Below are positions 35,245 to 44,276 of a stretch of 64,000 nucleotides of DNA, piece by piece. The notes beneath the pieces are model-generated. The model saw nothing but the letters and a program-made list of their open reading frames with translations. It did not search any database and was not told where the DNA came from. This DNA is from Solibacillus sp. FSL K6-1523. GTDB taxonomy: Bacteria > Bacillota > Bacilli > Bacillales_A > Planococcaceae. A program made the translations under genes and the position numbers. Location of the stretch: positions 2,468,001-2,532,000 of the forward strand of contig NZ_JBBOSU010000001.1 of NCBI RefSeq assembly GCF_038005225.1. The letters run 5' to 3'. Position 1 is the first letter of the stretch. The number at the start of each line of letters is the position of its first letter.

Positions 35245-35460
35245 TTATTTAGTATTTTTAAGCACTTCGCTTAATTGTAATGGCGAAATTGTCCCTTGAT
35301 GAAAGTATAATTGCCAGCTGCCATCCATATAGAACTTCTTAACGTATTTCAATTTCTCGTCTGACAGTATTTTATCTAACTTTTCATGACTTCCCCGTAC
35401 TTCAAGCCCAATGTGACTTTCCTCTAATTGCTTTAAATATTCTTTTAAATTCACATACAA
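35245..35460 (-). CDS. Small protein of unknown function
   Basis: A 71-residue protein (MYVNLKEYLKQLEESHIGLEV...SGWQ-like DGSWQLYFHQGTISPLQLSEVLKNTK). AGGGGTG lies upstream. No transmembrane segment and no known motif. It converges with yqhV and shares the terminator between them. Confidence 0.55.
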   Translation of the reverse strand: MYVNLKEYLKQLEESHIGLEVRGSHEKLDKILSDEKLKYVKKFYMDGSWQLYFHQGTISPLQLSEVLKNTK

Positions 35461-35507
35461 AAATCAGCACCCCTAATTTCAAAATATATTTATATGCTCA
35501 ATTGATT

Positions 35508-35534
35508 ATACTCTGTAATACAATTACATACATT
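35508..35534 (+). promoter_or_regulatory. Sigma-E type promoter of the GH18 gene
   Basis: ATA (35508-35510), 16 bases, CATACATT (35527-35534). Predicted start near 35541, 27 bases upstream of the ATG. Confidence 0.65.
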
Positions 35535-35567
35535 TAATTAATTCATATCGAGAAAAGAGGCCTTTCT

Positions 35568-36833
35568 ATGTTTATTTATGTGGTTAAACCGGGTGATAGT
35601 TTATACTCCATTGCTGTAATGTATCAAGTTAATATGGATAGTATCCGCATCATGAACGGATTAACAACCGATAGTTTAGTCCCCGGACAGGATCTACTTA
35701 TCCCAACCAATATGTATACGGTCCAGCCTGGTGATACATTGTTTTTAATCTCTAAAATGAGTTTCATTCCGATTGAGACGATACGACTATACAATGGACT
35801 CCAATCCGATTTTTTAATGGTTGGAATGACCTTGTATTTACCGCCTCCGCCTAAATACTCTGCAGAAAATTTAAGTTATATGTACCCGACCACCCCTGAA
35901 CAGGACGAATTAATTATCCGTACTTTTGCACCCATCAATACGTTTTTGGCCATGTTTGAATACCATATTCTTGAAGGAGGAACACTAAGCACACTTAATG
36001 ACGAGTTTGCGATTCAAACTGCACGCAACAATGGTGTAGCACCTGTAGCCACTATTACGAACTTAACAACAGAAGGATTTAGCCCTGAAGTGACACGTCA
36101 AGTATTAACTTTTCCTGATCAGCGAGACCTCCTCATTGACAATATATACAATCTTGTCATATCAAAAAATTACGCTGGCGTTAATATTGATTTTGAAAGG
36201 GTAAGGGAAGAAGAAAGAGATTTATATTCCGACTTTTTACGGTTAGTGAGTGATCGTTTAAAACCAGAAGGATATTCTGTTTCCGCTGCAGTTCCAGCTA
36301 AAACAAGTGAAGATATTCCATGGTTAAAAGGGTATGATTTCGGTGGAATTGGAGCAGCTGTAGATTTTATATTTATAATGGCTTATGACTGGCATGTGCC
36401 AACAATGGAGCCTGGTCCAGTTGCGCCGATTGACGAAGTAAGAAAATCGATTGAATTTGCACTTCAACATATGAATCGAGAGAAAATCATGCTTGGGGTA
36501 CCACGTTATGGATATGAATGGACGTTGGACGACGATGGGAACGTAATTAGCGGAAGAGCTGTTTCAGTTTCTGGTGCAACACAACTTGCCTTAAATTATC
36601 AAGTCCCTATTCAATATTCACTTGAATACGAACAACCGTTTTTTATTTACTGGGATGAAAATGGGAACCAAAACATTGTTTGGTTTGAAAATGCTCAAGC
36701 ACTAACAGCAAAATTACAGTTAGTTATTGATTATCAACTTATGGGAGTTGGTGCTTGGCAGCTAGGACTTGGTTTCCCTCAGTCCTTTTACTTAATCAAT
36801 TACTTATTCGATACGAGGCATATTATTTATTAA
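35568..36833 (+). CDS. LysM and GH18 domain spore cortex-lytic type glycosylase (SleL/YaaH-like)
   Basis: A 421-residue protein. Two LysM repeats fill residues 1-95 (YVVKPGDSLYSIAVMYQVNMDSI; YTVQPGDTLFLISKMSFIP). A GH18 barrel follows with YAGVNIDFERV, the D-x-D-x-E catalytic motif, and FIFIMAYDWH and GVPRYGYEW. Length and layout match SleL/YaaH, N-acetylglucosaminidases in the spore coat that degrade cortex fragments at germination. No signal peptide is present, as in that family. A sigma-E-like promoter lies upstream. AAAGAGG precedes the ATG. Confidence 0.92.
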   Translation: MFIYVVKPGDSLYSIAVMYQVNMDSIRIMNGLTTDSLVPGQDLLIPTNMYTVQPGDTLFLISKMSFIPIETIRLYNGLQSDFLMVGMTLYLPPPPKYSAENLSYMYPTTPEQDELIIRTFAPINTFLAMFEYHILEGGTLSTLNDEFAIQTARNNGVAPVATITNLTTEGFSPEVTRQVLTFPDQRDLLIDNIYNLVISKNYAGVNIDFERVREEERDLYSDFLRLVSDRLKPEGYSVSAAVPAKTSEDIPWLKGYDFGGIGAAVDFIFIMAYDWHVPTMEPGPVAPIDEVRKSIEFALQHMNREKIMLGVPRYGYEWTLDDDGNVISGRAVSVSGATQLALNYQVPIQYSLEYEQPFFIYWDENGNQNIVWFENAQALTAKLQLVIDYQLMGVGAWQLGLGFPQSFYLINYLFDTRHIIY

Positions 36834-36848
36834 GTAAACACGATAAAC

Positions 36849-36890
36849 AGCCAACTATCCAAGGTTTTTTTCGGATAGTTGGCTATTTTT
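36849..36890 (+). terminator. Terminator after GH18 gene
   Basis: A perfect 12-bp stem AGCCAACTATCC / GGATAGTTGGCT followed by ATTTTT. Confidence 0.92.
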
Positions 36891-36947
36891 CGATGAAGAT
36901 ATGTAATGATGCGAAATTTAGGGTTTCGGGTGAATCCATTATTTTAA

Positions 36948-36984
36948 AATGCTTCACCCCTAAATAAACATAGGATGAAGCATT
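36948..36984 (-). terminator. Terminator after the amidase gene
   Basis: AATGCTTCA pairs with TGAAGCATT; TTAAAAT follows on the minus strand and TTTATA on the + strand. It is 23 bases past the amidase stop. Confidence 0.6.
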
Positions 36985-37006
36985 TTTATACTAGCCTATG
37001 TGAAAA

Positions 37007-37753
37007 TTATACCGTACGACTTAAAAAGGCAATTAACAAACTTAAAATTTTACCATCTGAATACTGTTCGATTTTATCGCTATGATCTTCGCTAAATACG
37101 CCTTTTTCATATAGTTTTCCGAATAACTTTTTCGCTTCTGCTTTACCAGTCGCATCTAGTGTATTTTTAGTCGTTTCCACTTTATTCCCCTCCTCCTTTA
37201 CGGGTGTTGAAAATGGATGACCAATGACTGCTGCCAAAACTTTTGCGATAGCTTGGCAAATCTTCTCCAAATTTTGGTCTAACAATTCGATATCTTTTTT
37301 ACTGTTTACAAATCCAAATTCTATTAAAATACTTGGTTCGTATGTTTTCGTTAAAACACCAATGTCGTTCCGGTATTTTGCCCCTCGATTAATTAGACCG
37401 GACGCATCGCTCAACGCTTTTGCTACGTTCTTGGCTAACTCATTTTGGGTACTGTATAACACCTCCCCTCCTATTGGTCGTTCGGTTAACGGACTCGTTG
37501 AATTTAAGTGACCACTCACAATCAGTCCATTGCGATCTTGGTTGTGATAGGCGACTAAATGATTAATATTTTGGGTTTGATTTTTAGAGATTTTATCCTC
37601 GTAATACGTTGCAGGCACTTTATTCGCGATTAAAATTTCATAAATCCGCTTCATAAATTTCCGGGCATATTGCACCTCATCTACATACCCTCGTGCACCG
37701 GTCCCATCACCATAATGTCCGACATGGATTTCGATTTCTACTGGTTGTGTCAA
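37007..37753 (-). CDS. N-acetylmuramoyl-L-alanine amidase (Amidase_3)
   Basis: A 248-residue protein from TTG 37753 with GGGAGGG eight bases upstream. Amidase_3 zinc-site features are IHVGHYGDGTGA, LIVSGHLNS and the catalytic Glu in SILIEFGFVNSKKD. The last 60 residues form a separate, probably helical tail. There is no signal peptide. It cleaves the lactyl-peptide bond in peptidoglycan. It could be a spore or phage-remnant lysin; it is not close to the prophage amidase at 60.3 kb in sequence. Confidence 0.85.
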   Translation of the reverse strand: MTQPVEIEIHVGHYGDGTGARGYVDEVQYARKFMKRIYEILIANKVPATYYEDKISKNQTQNINHLVAYHNQDRNGLIVSGHLNSTSPLTERPIGGEVLYSTQNELAKNVAKALSDASGLINRGAKYRNDIGVLTKTYEPSILIEFGFVNSKKDIELLDQNLEKICQAIAKVLAAVIGHPFSTPVKEEGNKVETTKNTLDATGKAEAKKLFGKLYEKGVFSEDHSDKIEQYSDGKILSLLIAFLSRTV

Positions 37754-38263
37754 TTCCTATTCCCTCCCTTCAAAATTAAGATGTCTTTTAGCATATACAA
37801 AACCTACTAGATTTGAGTGTGTTATCTACTAAAACTTTGCAATTTGCTTTATCTTTTATTTTAAATGTCGGTGCGATTATAGAATTTAGCTAACTTTGAA
37901 TTATGTGCTGGAGGTTGTCCAATTTTGCGCGTCTTGCCAAAACTTACGCCTCATTCTGTCCAACTCCCCTCGCCAATTTCGGTTGGAAAATTACGACAAA
38001 ATCCTTTTCTAATAATTTTACGGACATTCCCCCTTTCTAATTTGTATTACTAGAAATAGGGGAAAAGGGGACATATTTTTTATATCTCATTTTTGCTACT
38101 AGTAAATGCAACAAAATGAACAAATAATTTAGGATTTTAAATATTCACTTCTTTAGTTAAAATTTTATCATTTCTTCCTAAACGAAAAGGCATACCAAAT
38201 ATCGGTAGTTTTGAAACCTTTCATTAATCCAATCGTATGAACTAGTAATTAGGTGGTGATATT
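37754..38263. other. Intergenic region without recognised gene
   Basis: About 510 bases. It holds the amidase promoter side and an imperfect hairpin at about 38030-38067 (CCCC-TTTCTA / TAGAAA-AGGGG). AGGTGGTGAT near 38253 serves the next gene. Confidence 0.5.
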
Positions 38264-38482
38264 GTGGTAAGTTGTACAAACTGTAAGTATAAATGGTCAT
38301 TTAAAGAAGTGATGGCTCTTGGCTTTTCAAAGGAAGGCAAGGATTGTTCCCATTGCCATGTGAAACAATATTTATCAGCAAAAACCCAAAACATTTTAAC
38401 TTTAGGTTATATCAGTCTTTTATTTGTCCTTATTTTTCCTTTCTTTATTAAACTGAGTGATAAAAAAGAAAACTTATTGTAA
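38264..38482 (+). CDS. Small CxxC-x20-CxxC zinc-ribbon membrane protein
   Basis: A 72-residue protein from GTG 38264, with AGGTGGTGAT upstream. CTNCKYKWSF and DCSHCHVKQYL give two CxxC pairs about 20 residues apart. ILTLGYISLLFVLIFPFFIKL is a C-terminal membrane anchor. The layout fits the family named for CXXC-20-CXXC. Function unknown. Confidence 0.75.
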   Translation: MVSCTNCKYKWSFKEVMALGFSKEGKDCSHCHVKQYLSAKTQNILTLGYISLLFVLIFPFFIKLSDKKENLL

Positions 38483-38486
38483 ACAC

Positions 38487-38514
38487 AAAAAAGCATCCTC
38501 ATGGATGCTTTTTT
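38487..38514. terminator. Bidirectional terminator between zinc-ribbon gene and thyA
   Basis: AAAAAAGCATCC, a four-base loop, GGATGCTTTTTT. A-tract on the left and T-tract on the right let it serve both convergent genes. Confidence 0.92.
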
Positions 38515-38516
38515 GA

Positions 38517-39497
38517 CTATACTGCGATCGGTGCTTTAATCGTTGGATGTGGGTCATAGCCTTCGATTGTTAAATCTTCTAGCTCGATATCAAAAATGGA
38601 TTTTTTCGCCGGATTGATCGTTAACGTTGGTAAATCTTTTAGCTCACGGCTTAATTGCTCCGTCACTTGATTCACATGATTTGAATAAATATGTGCATCT
38701 CCAATACTATGCACGAACTCCCCCACTTCTAAACCACATTCATGGGCAATTAAATGTGTAAGTAAGGCATAGCTCGCGATGTTGAATGGGATGCCAAGGA
38801 ATGTATCCCCACTACGCTGTGTTAACATGCAGCTTAATTTTCCATCAGCTACGTAAAATTGGAACATGACATGGCACGGTGGTAGTGCTGCTTTACTTCC
38901 TTTTGCACCTGCATTGATGACATCTTCCGGATTCCATGCGTTGACAATAATACGGCGCGAATCAGGATTATTTTTTATTTGGTCAATGGCATCTTGTAGT
39001 TGGTCGATTTCATTGCCTTCTGAATCTGTCCAGCGGCGCCATTGCTTCCCGTATACATTACCAAGGTCGCCGTATTTTTCTGCAAATGCATCATCTTCTA
39101 ATACGCGCTCACAATAAGCAGCCATTTCCACTTTATAAAGTTTGTTAAATTCTTCATCTACTAAACTGCGATTTCCGAAATCTGTCATATCAGGACCTGT
39201 ATATTCATCCGATTCCACCCAGCGCTTAAACGCCCACTCATTCCAAATGTTATTTTTATTTTGCAATAAGTAACGAATATTCGTATCACCTTTCATAAAC
39301 CAAAGTAGCTCACTCGCCACAAGTTTAAATGGGACGCGCTTTGTCGTCAGTAATGGGAATCCTTGCGCTAAATCAAAGCGCATTTGATGACCGAAAACAC
39401 TAATTGTTCCCGTTCCAGTACGGTCTTCCTTTTTTACACCATTATTTAAAATAGTCTGTAAAAGATCTAAGTATGTTTGTTCTAATGTATTTGCCAC
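38517..39497 (-). CDS. thyA: Thymidylate synthase
   Basis: A 326-residue ThyA from GTG 39497 with CGGAGGTG upstream. [22 protein letters not shown] is the phosphate loop, [13 protein letters not shown] carries the nucleophilic Cys, and [20 protein letters not shown] and DAHIYSNH complete the active site. It is longer than the 264-residue E. coli form because of an insert around residues 90-140, as in some Firmicutes. It makes dTMP with methylene-tetrahydrofolate. No folA follows in the window. Confidence 0.97.
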   Translation of the reverse strand: MANTLEQTYLDLLQTILNNGVKKEDRTGTGTISVFGHQMRFDLAQGFPLLTTKRVPFKLVASELLWFMKGDTNIRYLLQNKNNIWNEWAFKRWVESDEYTGPDMTDFGNRSLVDEEFNKLYKVEMAAYCERVLEDDAFAEKYGDLGNVYGKQWRRWTDSEGNEIDQLQDAIDQIKNNPDSRRIIVNAWNPEDVINAGAKGSKAALPPCHVMFQFYVADGKLSCMLTQRSGDTFLGIPFNIASYALLTHLIAHECGLEVGEFVHSIGDAHIYSNHVNQVTEQLSRELKDLPTLTINPAKKSIFDIELEDLTIEGYDPHPTIKAPIAV

Positions 39498-39633
39498 GAT
39501 TGTGCACCTCCGAAATAATTCACTTACCTATTCTAGCAGAAATATTACTGTTTTTGTGGATTTCATGACGGGAGATTTCTTTCTTTTCCCCTATACATGA
39601 AATTTAATCTGAGATTATACACCAACCAACACA

Positions 39634-39681
39634 AAATCCCACGTAAAAGCGAGCTTGTCGGCTTTTTTGTGGGATTTTTTT
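39634..39681. terminator. Terminator next to the TetR gene
   Basis: AAAATCCCAC pairs with GTGGGATTTT over a long loop; T7 on the + strand and TTTTG on the minus strand. It probably ends the leftward catabolic operon. Confidence 0.7.
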
Positions 39682-39711
39682 AGCTTTGCACAACTATAGC
39701 ATGCATAATTT

Positions 39712-40275
39712 TCAACTTTTTATGCCATTTAATATTATATCCATATAGGTACTCACTAGTTCCTCTTCTGACACTTCTCCGTCGGGATTATACCAATTAA
39801 AAGAACGGTTAACCATTCCTAGTATTCCAAAGATAACAATATCACTTCTAAGGTCGTTCCTGAAATCTCCCTTTTCAATCCCATCATCAATGAGTCTTTG
39901 AAGATTAATTCGAAATTCTTTTCGATAAGAATTGATTAACTTAACTTGCATATCATCCAGATGCCGAAATTCCCGATTAAACACTCTTGCACTCTTACCT
40001 TGTATCTTAATATCTTTTATAATTAAATAGATTAAATTATTTATTTTCACTGTATTACTAAGAGATTCATCTTTTAAGGTTACTTCTTGTTCAGATAGCA
40101 ACTCTTTAATAAAACTTAAGTGAATATCCATTAATAGTTCTTGTTTACTTTTAAAGTAATAATAAAAAGTACCCTTTGTCACCCCAATTGTATCAACAAT
40201 ATCTTGAATGGAAGTTTTACTGAATCCCTTTTTATCAAAAAGGTCTATACTCTCTTTTAAAATTCTTCCTCGCAT
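39712..40275 (-). CDS. TetR family transcriptional regulator
   Basis: A 187-residue protein. The N-terminal helix-turn-helix reads GFSKTSIQDIVDTIGVTKGTFYYYFKSKQELL, the TetR signature. The C-terminal ligand domain resembles regulators of fatty acid genes. It is the last gene of the leftward catabolic run and starts 38 bases after the thiolase stop. Likely represses this cluster and is released by an acyl-CoA. A palindrome at 53008-53021 is a candidate operator. Confidence 0.9.
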   Translation of the reverse strand: MRGRILKESIDLFDKKGFSKTSIQDIVDTIGVTKGTFYYYFKSKQELLMDIHLSFIKELLSEQEVTLKDESLSNTVKINNLIYLIIKDIKIQGKSARVFNREFRHLDDMQVKLINSYRKEFRINLQRLIDDGIEKGDFRNDLRSDIVIFGILGMVNRSFNWYNPDGEVSEEELVSTYMDIILNGIKS

Positions 40276-40313
40276 AATATTGTTCTCCCCAAATGTTAGA
40301 TTTTAATCCATTG

Positions 40314-41489
40314 CTAGTCCGACTCCCTTTCGATTACTAAGGAGATTCCTTGACCTCCACCGATACAAGCTGTAATAAGGGCATACTTTCCAGCTGTTCG
40401 TTTTAATTCATATACAGCTTTTGTTATTAATATTGCTCCTGTAGCACCTAATGGATGTCCATGGGCAATTGCTCCACCGTTGACATTTAATTTTTCTGGA
40501 TCTATTTCCAACTCCCGATTACAAGCAATTACTTGTGCAGCAAACGCCTCGTTCAATTCGATAATATCTATATCGGATAAAGAAAGGTTCAATTTTTCTA
40601 GTAATTTCTGCGTTGCTGGTACAGGACCAATCCCCATAATATTAGGGTCTACTCCTGCAACTACTGACCCTTTAATTGTAGCTAACGGTTGAATTCCTAA
40701 CTCTTCCGCCTTTTCTCGAGACATAATGACCAGTGCTGATGCCGCATCATTCAAGCCAGAACTACTGCCAGCTGTTACAGTGCCATTCTTTTGAAAAGCA
40801 GGAGCTAGTTTTGCTAAAGCAGCTAATGTTACATTCGGACGTGGATGCTCGTCTTTATTAAATAAAATCGGTTCACCTTTACGAACAGGAATGCTAATCG
40901 GCACAATTTGCTCATCAAAACGCCCTTCTTCCATCGCCCTTGCCATTCTTTGTTGACTTCTTAAAGAATATTCATCTTGTTCTTTTCTCGTAATATCGTA
41001 TTTTTTCACAAGATTTTCGGCTGTAATTCCCATTCCTGGATTTCCGATTTCTTCAGGTGCAAGAAGGGTTTTCCGATGCTTTGGTGGAACAGAACTGTAC
41101 GCTTGCTCTGGACGCTCAAATTGATAGGGCGAACGGCTCATACTTTCAATACCGCCAGCAACGTAAATATCCCCTGCCCCAGATTGTATCGCTTGAGCAG
41201 CTAATGCAACCGCATTAATACCTGAACCGCATTGTCTATCTATCGTTAATCCTGGTATATTGACGGACAAACCACCCTGTAAAGCTGTCAATCTCGCAAT
41301 ATTTCCCCCGCCACTTAAAACATTTCCTATTATCACATCATCAATACTTTCAGGATCTAGATTTATGCGTTTAATCGCTTCTTTAATTACTTTCCCACCA
41401 TACAAATGAGCCGGAATACTTGCTAATGCCCCACCTTGTTTAGCAATAGCTGTACGAACAGCTGATACAATGACTGCATCTCGTTTCAT
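40314..41489 (-). CDS. Acetyl-CoA C-acyltransferase (thiolase)
   Basis: A 391-residue thiolase. The acylated Cys is in TIDRQCGSGINAVALA, the His in NGGAIAHGHPLGATGA and the second Cys in ALITACIGGGQG. AAGGGGG precedes the ATG. It would split a 3-ketoacyl-CoA into acetyl-CoA and a shortened acyl-CoA, the last beta-oxidation step. It follows the SDR-FAS1-MaoC cassette, which lies in the first cluster without a thiolase. Confidence 0.94.
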   Translation of the reverse strand: MKRDAVIVSAVRTAIAKQGGALASIPAHLYGGKVIKEAIKRINLDPESIDDVIIGNVLSGGGNIARLTALQGGLSVNIPGLTIDRQCGSGINAVALAAQAIQSGAGDIYVAGGIESMSRSPYQFERPEQAYSSVPPKHRKTLLAPEEIGNPGMGITAENLVKKYDITRKEQDEYSLRSQQRMARAMEEGRFDEQIVPISIPVRKGEPILFNKDEHPRPNVTLAALAKLAPAFQKNGTVTAGSSSGLNDAASALVIMSREKAEELGIQPLATIKGSVVAGVDPNIMGIGPVPATQKLLEKLNLSLSDIDIIELNEAFAAQVIACNRELEIDPEKLNVNGGAIAHGHPLGATGAILITKAVYELKRTAGKYALITACIGGGQGISLVIERESD

Positions 41490-41513
41490 ATATTTCCCCC
41501 TTTTTCAATCAAG

Positions 41514-41912
41514 TTAGTAAAGTTCAAATATTACTTTTCCTTTAACTACATCTTTTTGATTTTGATTAATCGCTTTGACATCAAAAATTAGCGATTGATC
41601 AACTGTATCAACTAAATCAGCCTTTAACGTAAGCACATCATTTAAAAACACCATTCCTGAAAATCGTATGTTATAGTCTTTTATAAAACCTTCTTCATAA
41701 TAAGGAGTGAATAGCTTAGAAAGATTGCCCATCGTCCACATACCATGCGCAATGATTCCTGGTAAACCCGCTTTCTTTGCTTCTTCATCAATCGTATGAA
41801 TCGGGTTAAAGTCACCCGAAGAACCTGCATATTTAATTAAATCCATTCTCGATACAGGATGAAGTGTCGTTTCAAGAGATTCCGCTTTACTTATCGCTGC
41901 TAAAATTGTCAT
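41514..41912 (-). CDS. MaoC-like (R)-specific hydratase/dehydratase subunit
   Basis: A 132-residue hot-dog protein. KYAGSSGDFNPIHTIDEEAKKAG and GIIAHGM give the hydratase-2 Asp/His. It is a clear paralogue of 9300-9683. Its ATG overlaps the stop of the FAS1-like gene by four bases (ATGA), so the two subunits are translationally coupled, fitting a fixed complex. Confidence 0.9.
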   Translation of the reverse strand: MTILAAISKAESLETTLHPVSRMDLIKYAGSSGDFNPIHTIDEEAKKAGLPGIIAHGMWTMGNLSKLFTPYYEEGFIKDYNIRFSGMVFLNDVLTLKADLVDTVDQSLIFDVKAINQNQKDVVKGKVIFELY

Positions 41913-42367
41913 ACGTTTAAAGACCTCCTCACTGTTTCCGTAATGATGATGATTGATTCTTCCGTAAAAATTACTTTTCCGTCCTGATCTTCACCGTATC
42001 TTTTCATTTTCAAGAAGCCCATTTCCCCTGTGCTACCTGCTCTTTCATAGTAGTCTTCTATTTTCACGTAGCAATAAACTTCTTCTCCTACTAAAAGAGG
42101 TCGTTCAAAATGATAAATTTGTTCACCATGTATTAACCCTTTTGCTGGTAATTGAAGTCCTTCGACATTGCCAGATCTTAGCACTCGCGGAAATGTAGGG
42201 GGCGCTATATTCGTGCCATATTTTGATTGTTTCCCAACTTCTTCATCGATATAGATTGGATGACTATCCCCAATTGATTCAGCAAATCTCCTTACAAGCT
42301 CTCTTTCCACTACATTTCTTACTTTGTTTGAAGTTCGACCAATATATGCTGTATACAAAGTTTCCAT
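41909..42367 (-). CDS. FAS1-like dehydratase domain protein, partner of MaoC subunit
   Basis: A 152-residue hot-dog protein (IGRTSNKVRNVVERELVRRFAESIGD, APPTFPRVLR, GLIHGEQIYHFERPLLVGEEVYCYVKI). It lacks the catalytic D...H motif and should be the binding subunit of the dehydratase. Paralogue of 9699-10112. Coupled to the MaoC gene by a four-base overlap. Confidence 0.85.
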   Translation of the reverse strand: METLYTAYIGRTSNKVRNVVERELVRRFAESIGDSHPIYIDEEVGKQSKYGTNIAPPTFPRVLRSGNVEGLQLPAKGLIHGEQIYHFERPLLVGEEVYCYVKIEDYYERAGSTGEMGFLKMKRYGEDQDGKVIFTEESIIIITETVRRSLNV

Positions 42368-42376
42368 CCCCCTTCT

Positions 42377-43141
42377 TTAATTTGTCGGTCCGCCTGCTAC
42401 ATAAAGTATTTGACCGTTTACGAATGAAGATTTTTCGTCCGCAAAGAACGCAACTGCATTTGCAATATCACTTGGCTTGCCCGTTCTGCCAACCGGAATT
42501 TTGCTAGCCCCTGCTTTGAGGAAATCTTCAAACGGAATACCAATACGCTCTGCAGTTGCTTTTGTCATATCAGTCTCAATAAAACCAGGCGCAACCGCAT
42601 TAGATGTAATACCAAATTTCGCAACCTCTTTTGCCAATGTTTTCGTCAAACCTTGCAAGCCTGCTTTAACGGTTGCATAATTTGCTTGGCCCGCATTCCC
42701 TAATGCTGAAGTCGATGAAATATTAATAATTCGTCCATATTTTTGTTGGACCATATATTTTTGTGCGATGCGCGTTGTATTAAAGGCGCCTTTCAAATGA
42801 ACATCAATGACTTGATCCCAGTCATTATCGGTCATTTTAAATAGTAAGTTGTCGCGGATGATGCCGGCATTATTCACTAAAATATCAAGTGATCCGAACT
42901 CATTCACCACCTGTTCCATCGCTGCTGCGACATCTTCAGAATTGACTACATTTGCTTTGATGGCTAAAATATCGAAACCTTTTTCTTTAAATTCAGCCTG
43001 TACGTTTTGTAACGCTTCTTCATTAATGTCAATGATCGCTATTTTTGCCCCACTCTCAGCAAAAGTTTCCGCGATACTTTTTCCAATGCCACGGCTACCA
43101 CCAGTAATGAGAGCCACTCTATTTTCAAATCTTTTTGTCAT
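42377..43141 (-). CDS. FabG-like 3-oxoacyl reductase / 3-hydroxyacyl dehydrogenase (SDR)
   Basis: A 254-residue SDR. ALITGGSRGIG at the N-terminus, NNAGI, then Ser in NISSTSALGN and YATVK. NGQILYVAGGPTN ends the protein. It is intact, unlike its paralogue at 10207-11021. AGGAGG precedes the ATG. Together with the dehydratase pair it could oxidise (R)-3-hydroxyacyl-CoA in this cluster. Confidence 0.92.
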   Translation of the reverse strand: MTKRFENRVALITGGSRGIGKSIAETFAESGAKIAIIDINEEALQNVQAEFKEKGFDILAIKANVVNSEDVAAAMEQVVNEFGSLDILVNNAGIIRDNLLFKMTDNDWDQVIDVHLKGAFNTTRIAQKYMVQQKYGRIINISSTSALGNAGQANYATVKAGLQGLTKTLAKEVAKFGITSNAVAPGFIETDMTKATAERIGIPFEDFLKAGASKIPVGRTGKPSDIANAVAFFADEKSSFVNGQILYVAGGPTN

Positions 43142-43218
43142 ATAAGTTCCTCCTACTATCTTTCAAATTGTTTTATAGAAACGAAACATTTACAAATAGA
43201 TAAGTAAGTTCGTTTGCA

Positions 43219-44220
43219 CTAACTATTTACTAATCGGTACTTCAACACACCATTTTGTTTTTCAACAGTAATCATTTTTCGTTCTTCCAATAAATCAAGC
43301 ACGCTTAATACTTCAAACAAAAATGTAATGATTCCTTTCTCATACCTCTCCCGATACATGTCTTGAATAATTTCAAACCCCGTTGCAAGGCCATTCGCAT
43401 TTTTTAGCGTTTGGATCACACGAGTTACACGCTTTTCGATATTGCTTCTATGCCAATCGATCGCACCATTTAAATCGTCAATAATTGGCCCATGTCCTGA
43501 AAAGGTTAATTTTGCGGGAAGTTTTCTACACTTTTCTAAATCATTTAAATACTGGAGTAAAGGTTTTGCACGTTCACTTCCAGGTTTCGGTGCATCGAAA
43601 AACATTCCCCCATGGAGGCCTTTAATAATATGGTCTCCACAAAAGAACAATTGCTCATCCGCGCAATAAAGCGAAATATGATCCTGTGAATGACCTAGTG
43701 TTTCAATTACTTGAAATGTTGGTAAACCTGGCACTATATCCCCTTCTCCTAGCACCTCATCGACCTTTGCCATTTGGAAGTAATCACGGCTGCGTTTCCG
43801 AAACGCCCACTTAGTAGCCGCATCTTTTGTTAAACCAAATTCTAGGAATAAGTTATAAAAAAATTCAGCGCTCCATTGTAAATAGCTATCGTCCTGTAAA
43901 ATCATTTCGGTATCTTTATGCGCGAGTATTTTAATTGCTGGATTTTTCTCCAAAATCCAGTCAACTAAACCTGTATGATCATTATGGTGATGTGTGATAA
44001 TAATTTGTTCGAGATCCGTTAGTTGAATACCTAAACGATGGAGACCATTATTTAAATCATCCCAACCTTGCTTATTTTTTAGACCAGCGTCAATAAGCGT
44101 TAATTTCTCTCCAAACACAACATATGAGTTTACTGGACCTATAGGGAAGTTCGTTGTCAATTCTAATTTTTCTACTCTATGCAAGGTACTCAATCCTTCT
44201 TTTATCGAAATTTTTCTCAC
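43219..44220 (-). CDS. Metallo-beta-lactamase fold hydrolase with C-terminal winged helix
   Basis: A 333-residue protein from GTG 44220. The zinc motif is complete: ITHHHNDHTG, then ETLGHSQDH, FFCGDHIIKG and SGHGP. The last 70 residues are like the LACTB2-type winged-helix tail. It lies between the SDR and the ABC solute-binding protein on the same strand. A thioesterase or lactone hydrolase role would fit, but is not shown by sequence. Confidence 0.85.
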   Translation of the reverse strand: MRKISIKEGLSTLHRVEKLELTTNFPIGPVNSYVVFGEKLTLIDAGLKNKQGWDDLNNGLHRLGIQLTDLEQIIITHHHNDHTGLVDWILEKNPAIKILAHKDTEMILQDDSYLQWSAEFFYNLFLEFGLTKDAATKWAFRKRSRDYFQMAKVDEVLGEGDIVPGLPTFQVIETLGHSQDHISLYCADEQLFFCGDHIIKGLHGGMFFDAPKPGSERAKPLLQYLNDLEKCRKLPAKLTFSGHGPIIDDLNGAIDWHRSNIEKRVTRVIQTLKNANGLATGFEIIQDMYRERYEKGIITFLFEVLSVLDLLEERKMITVEKQNGVLKYRLVNS

Positions 44221-44276
44221 ATACCTTTCATGTGATGATAGATTTCTGGATCAATTAATCGCCAACTTTCAGGAAG

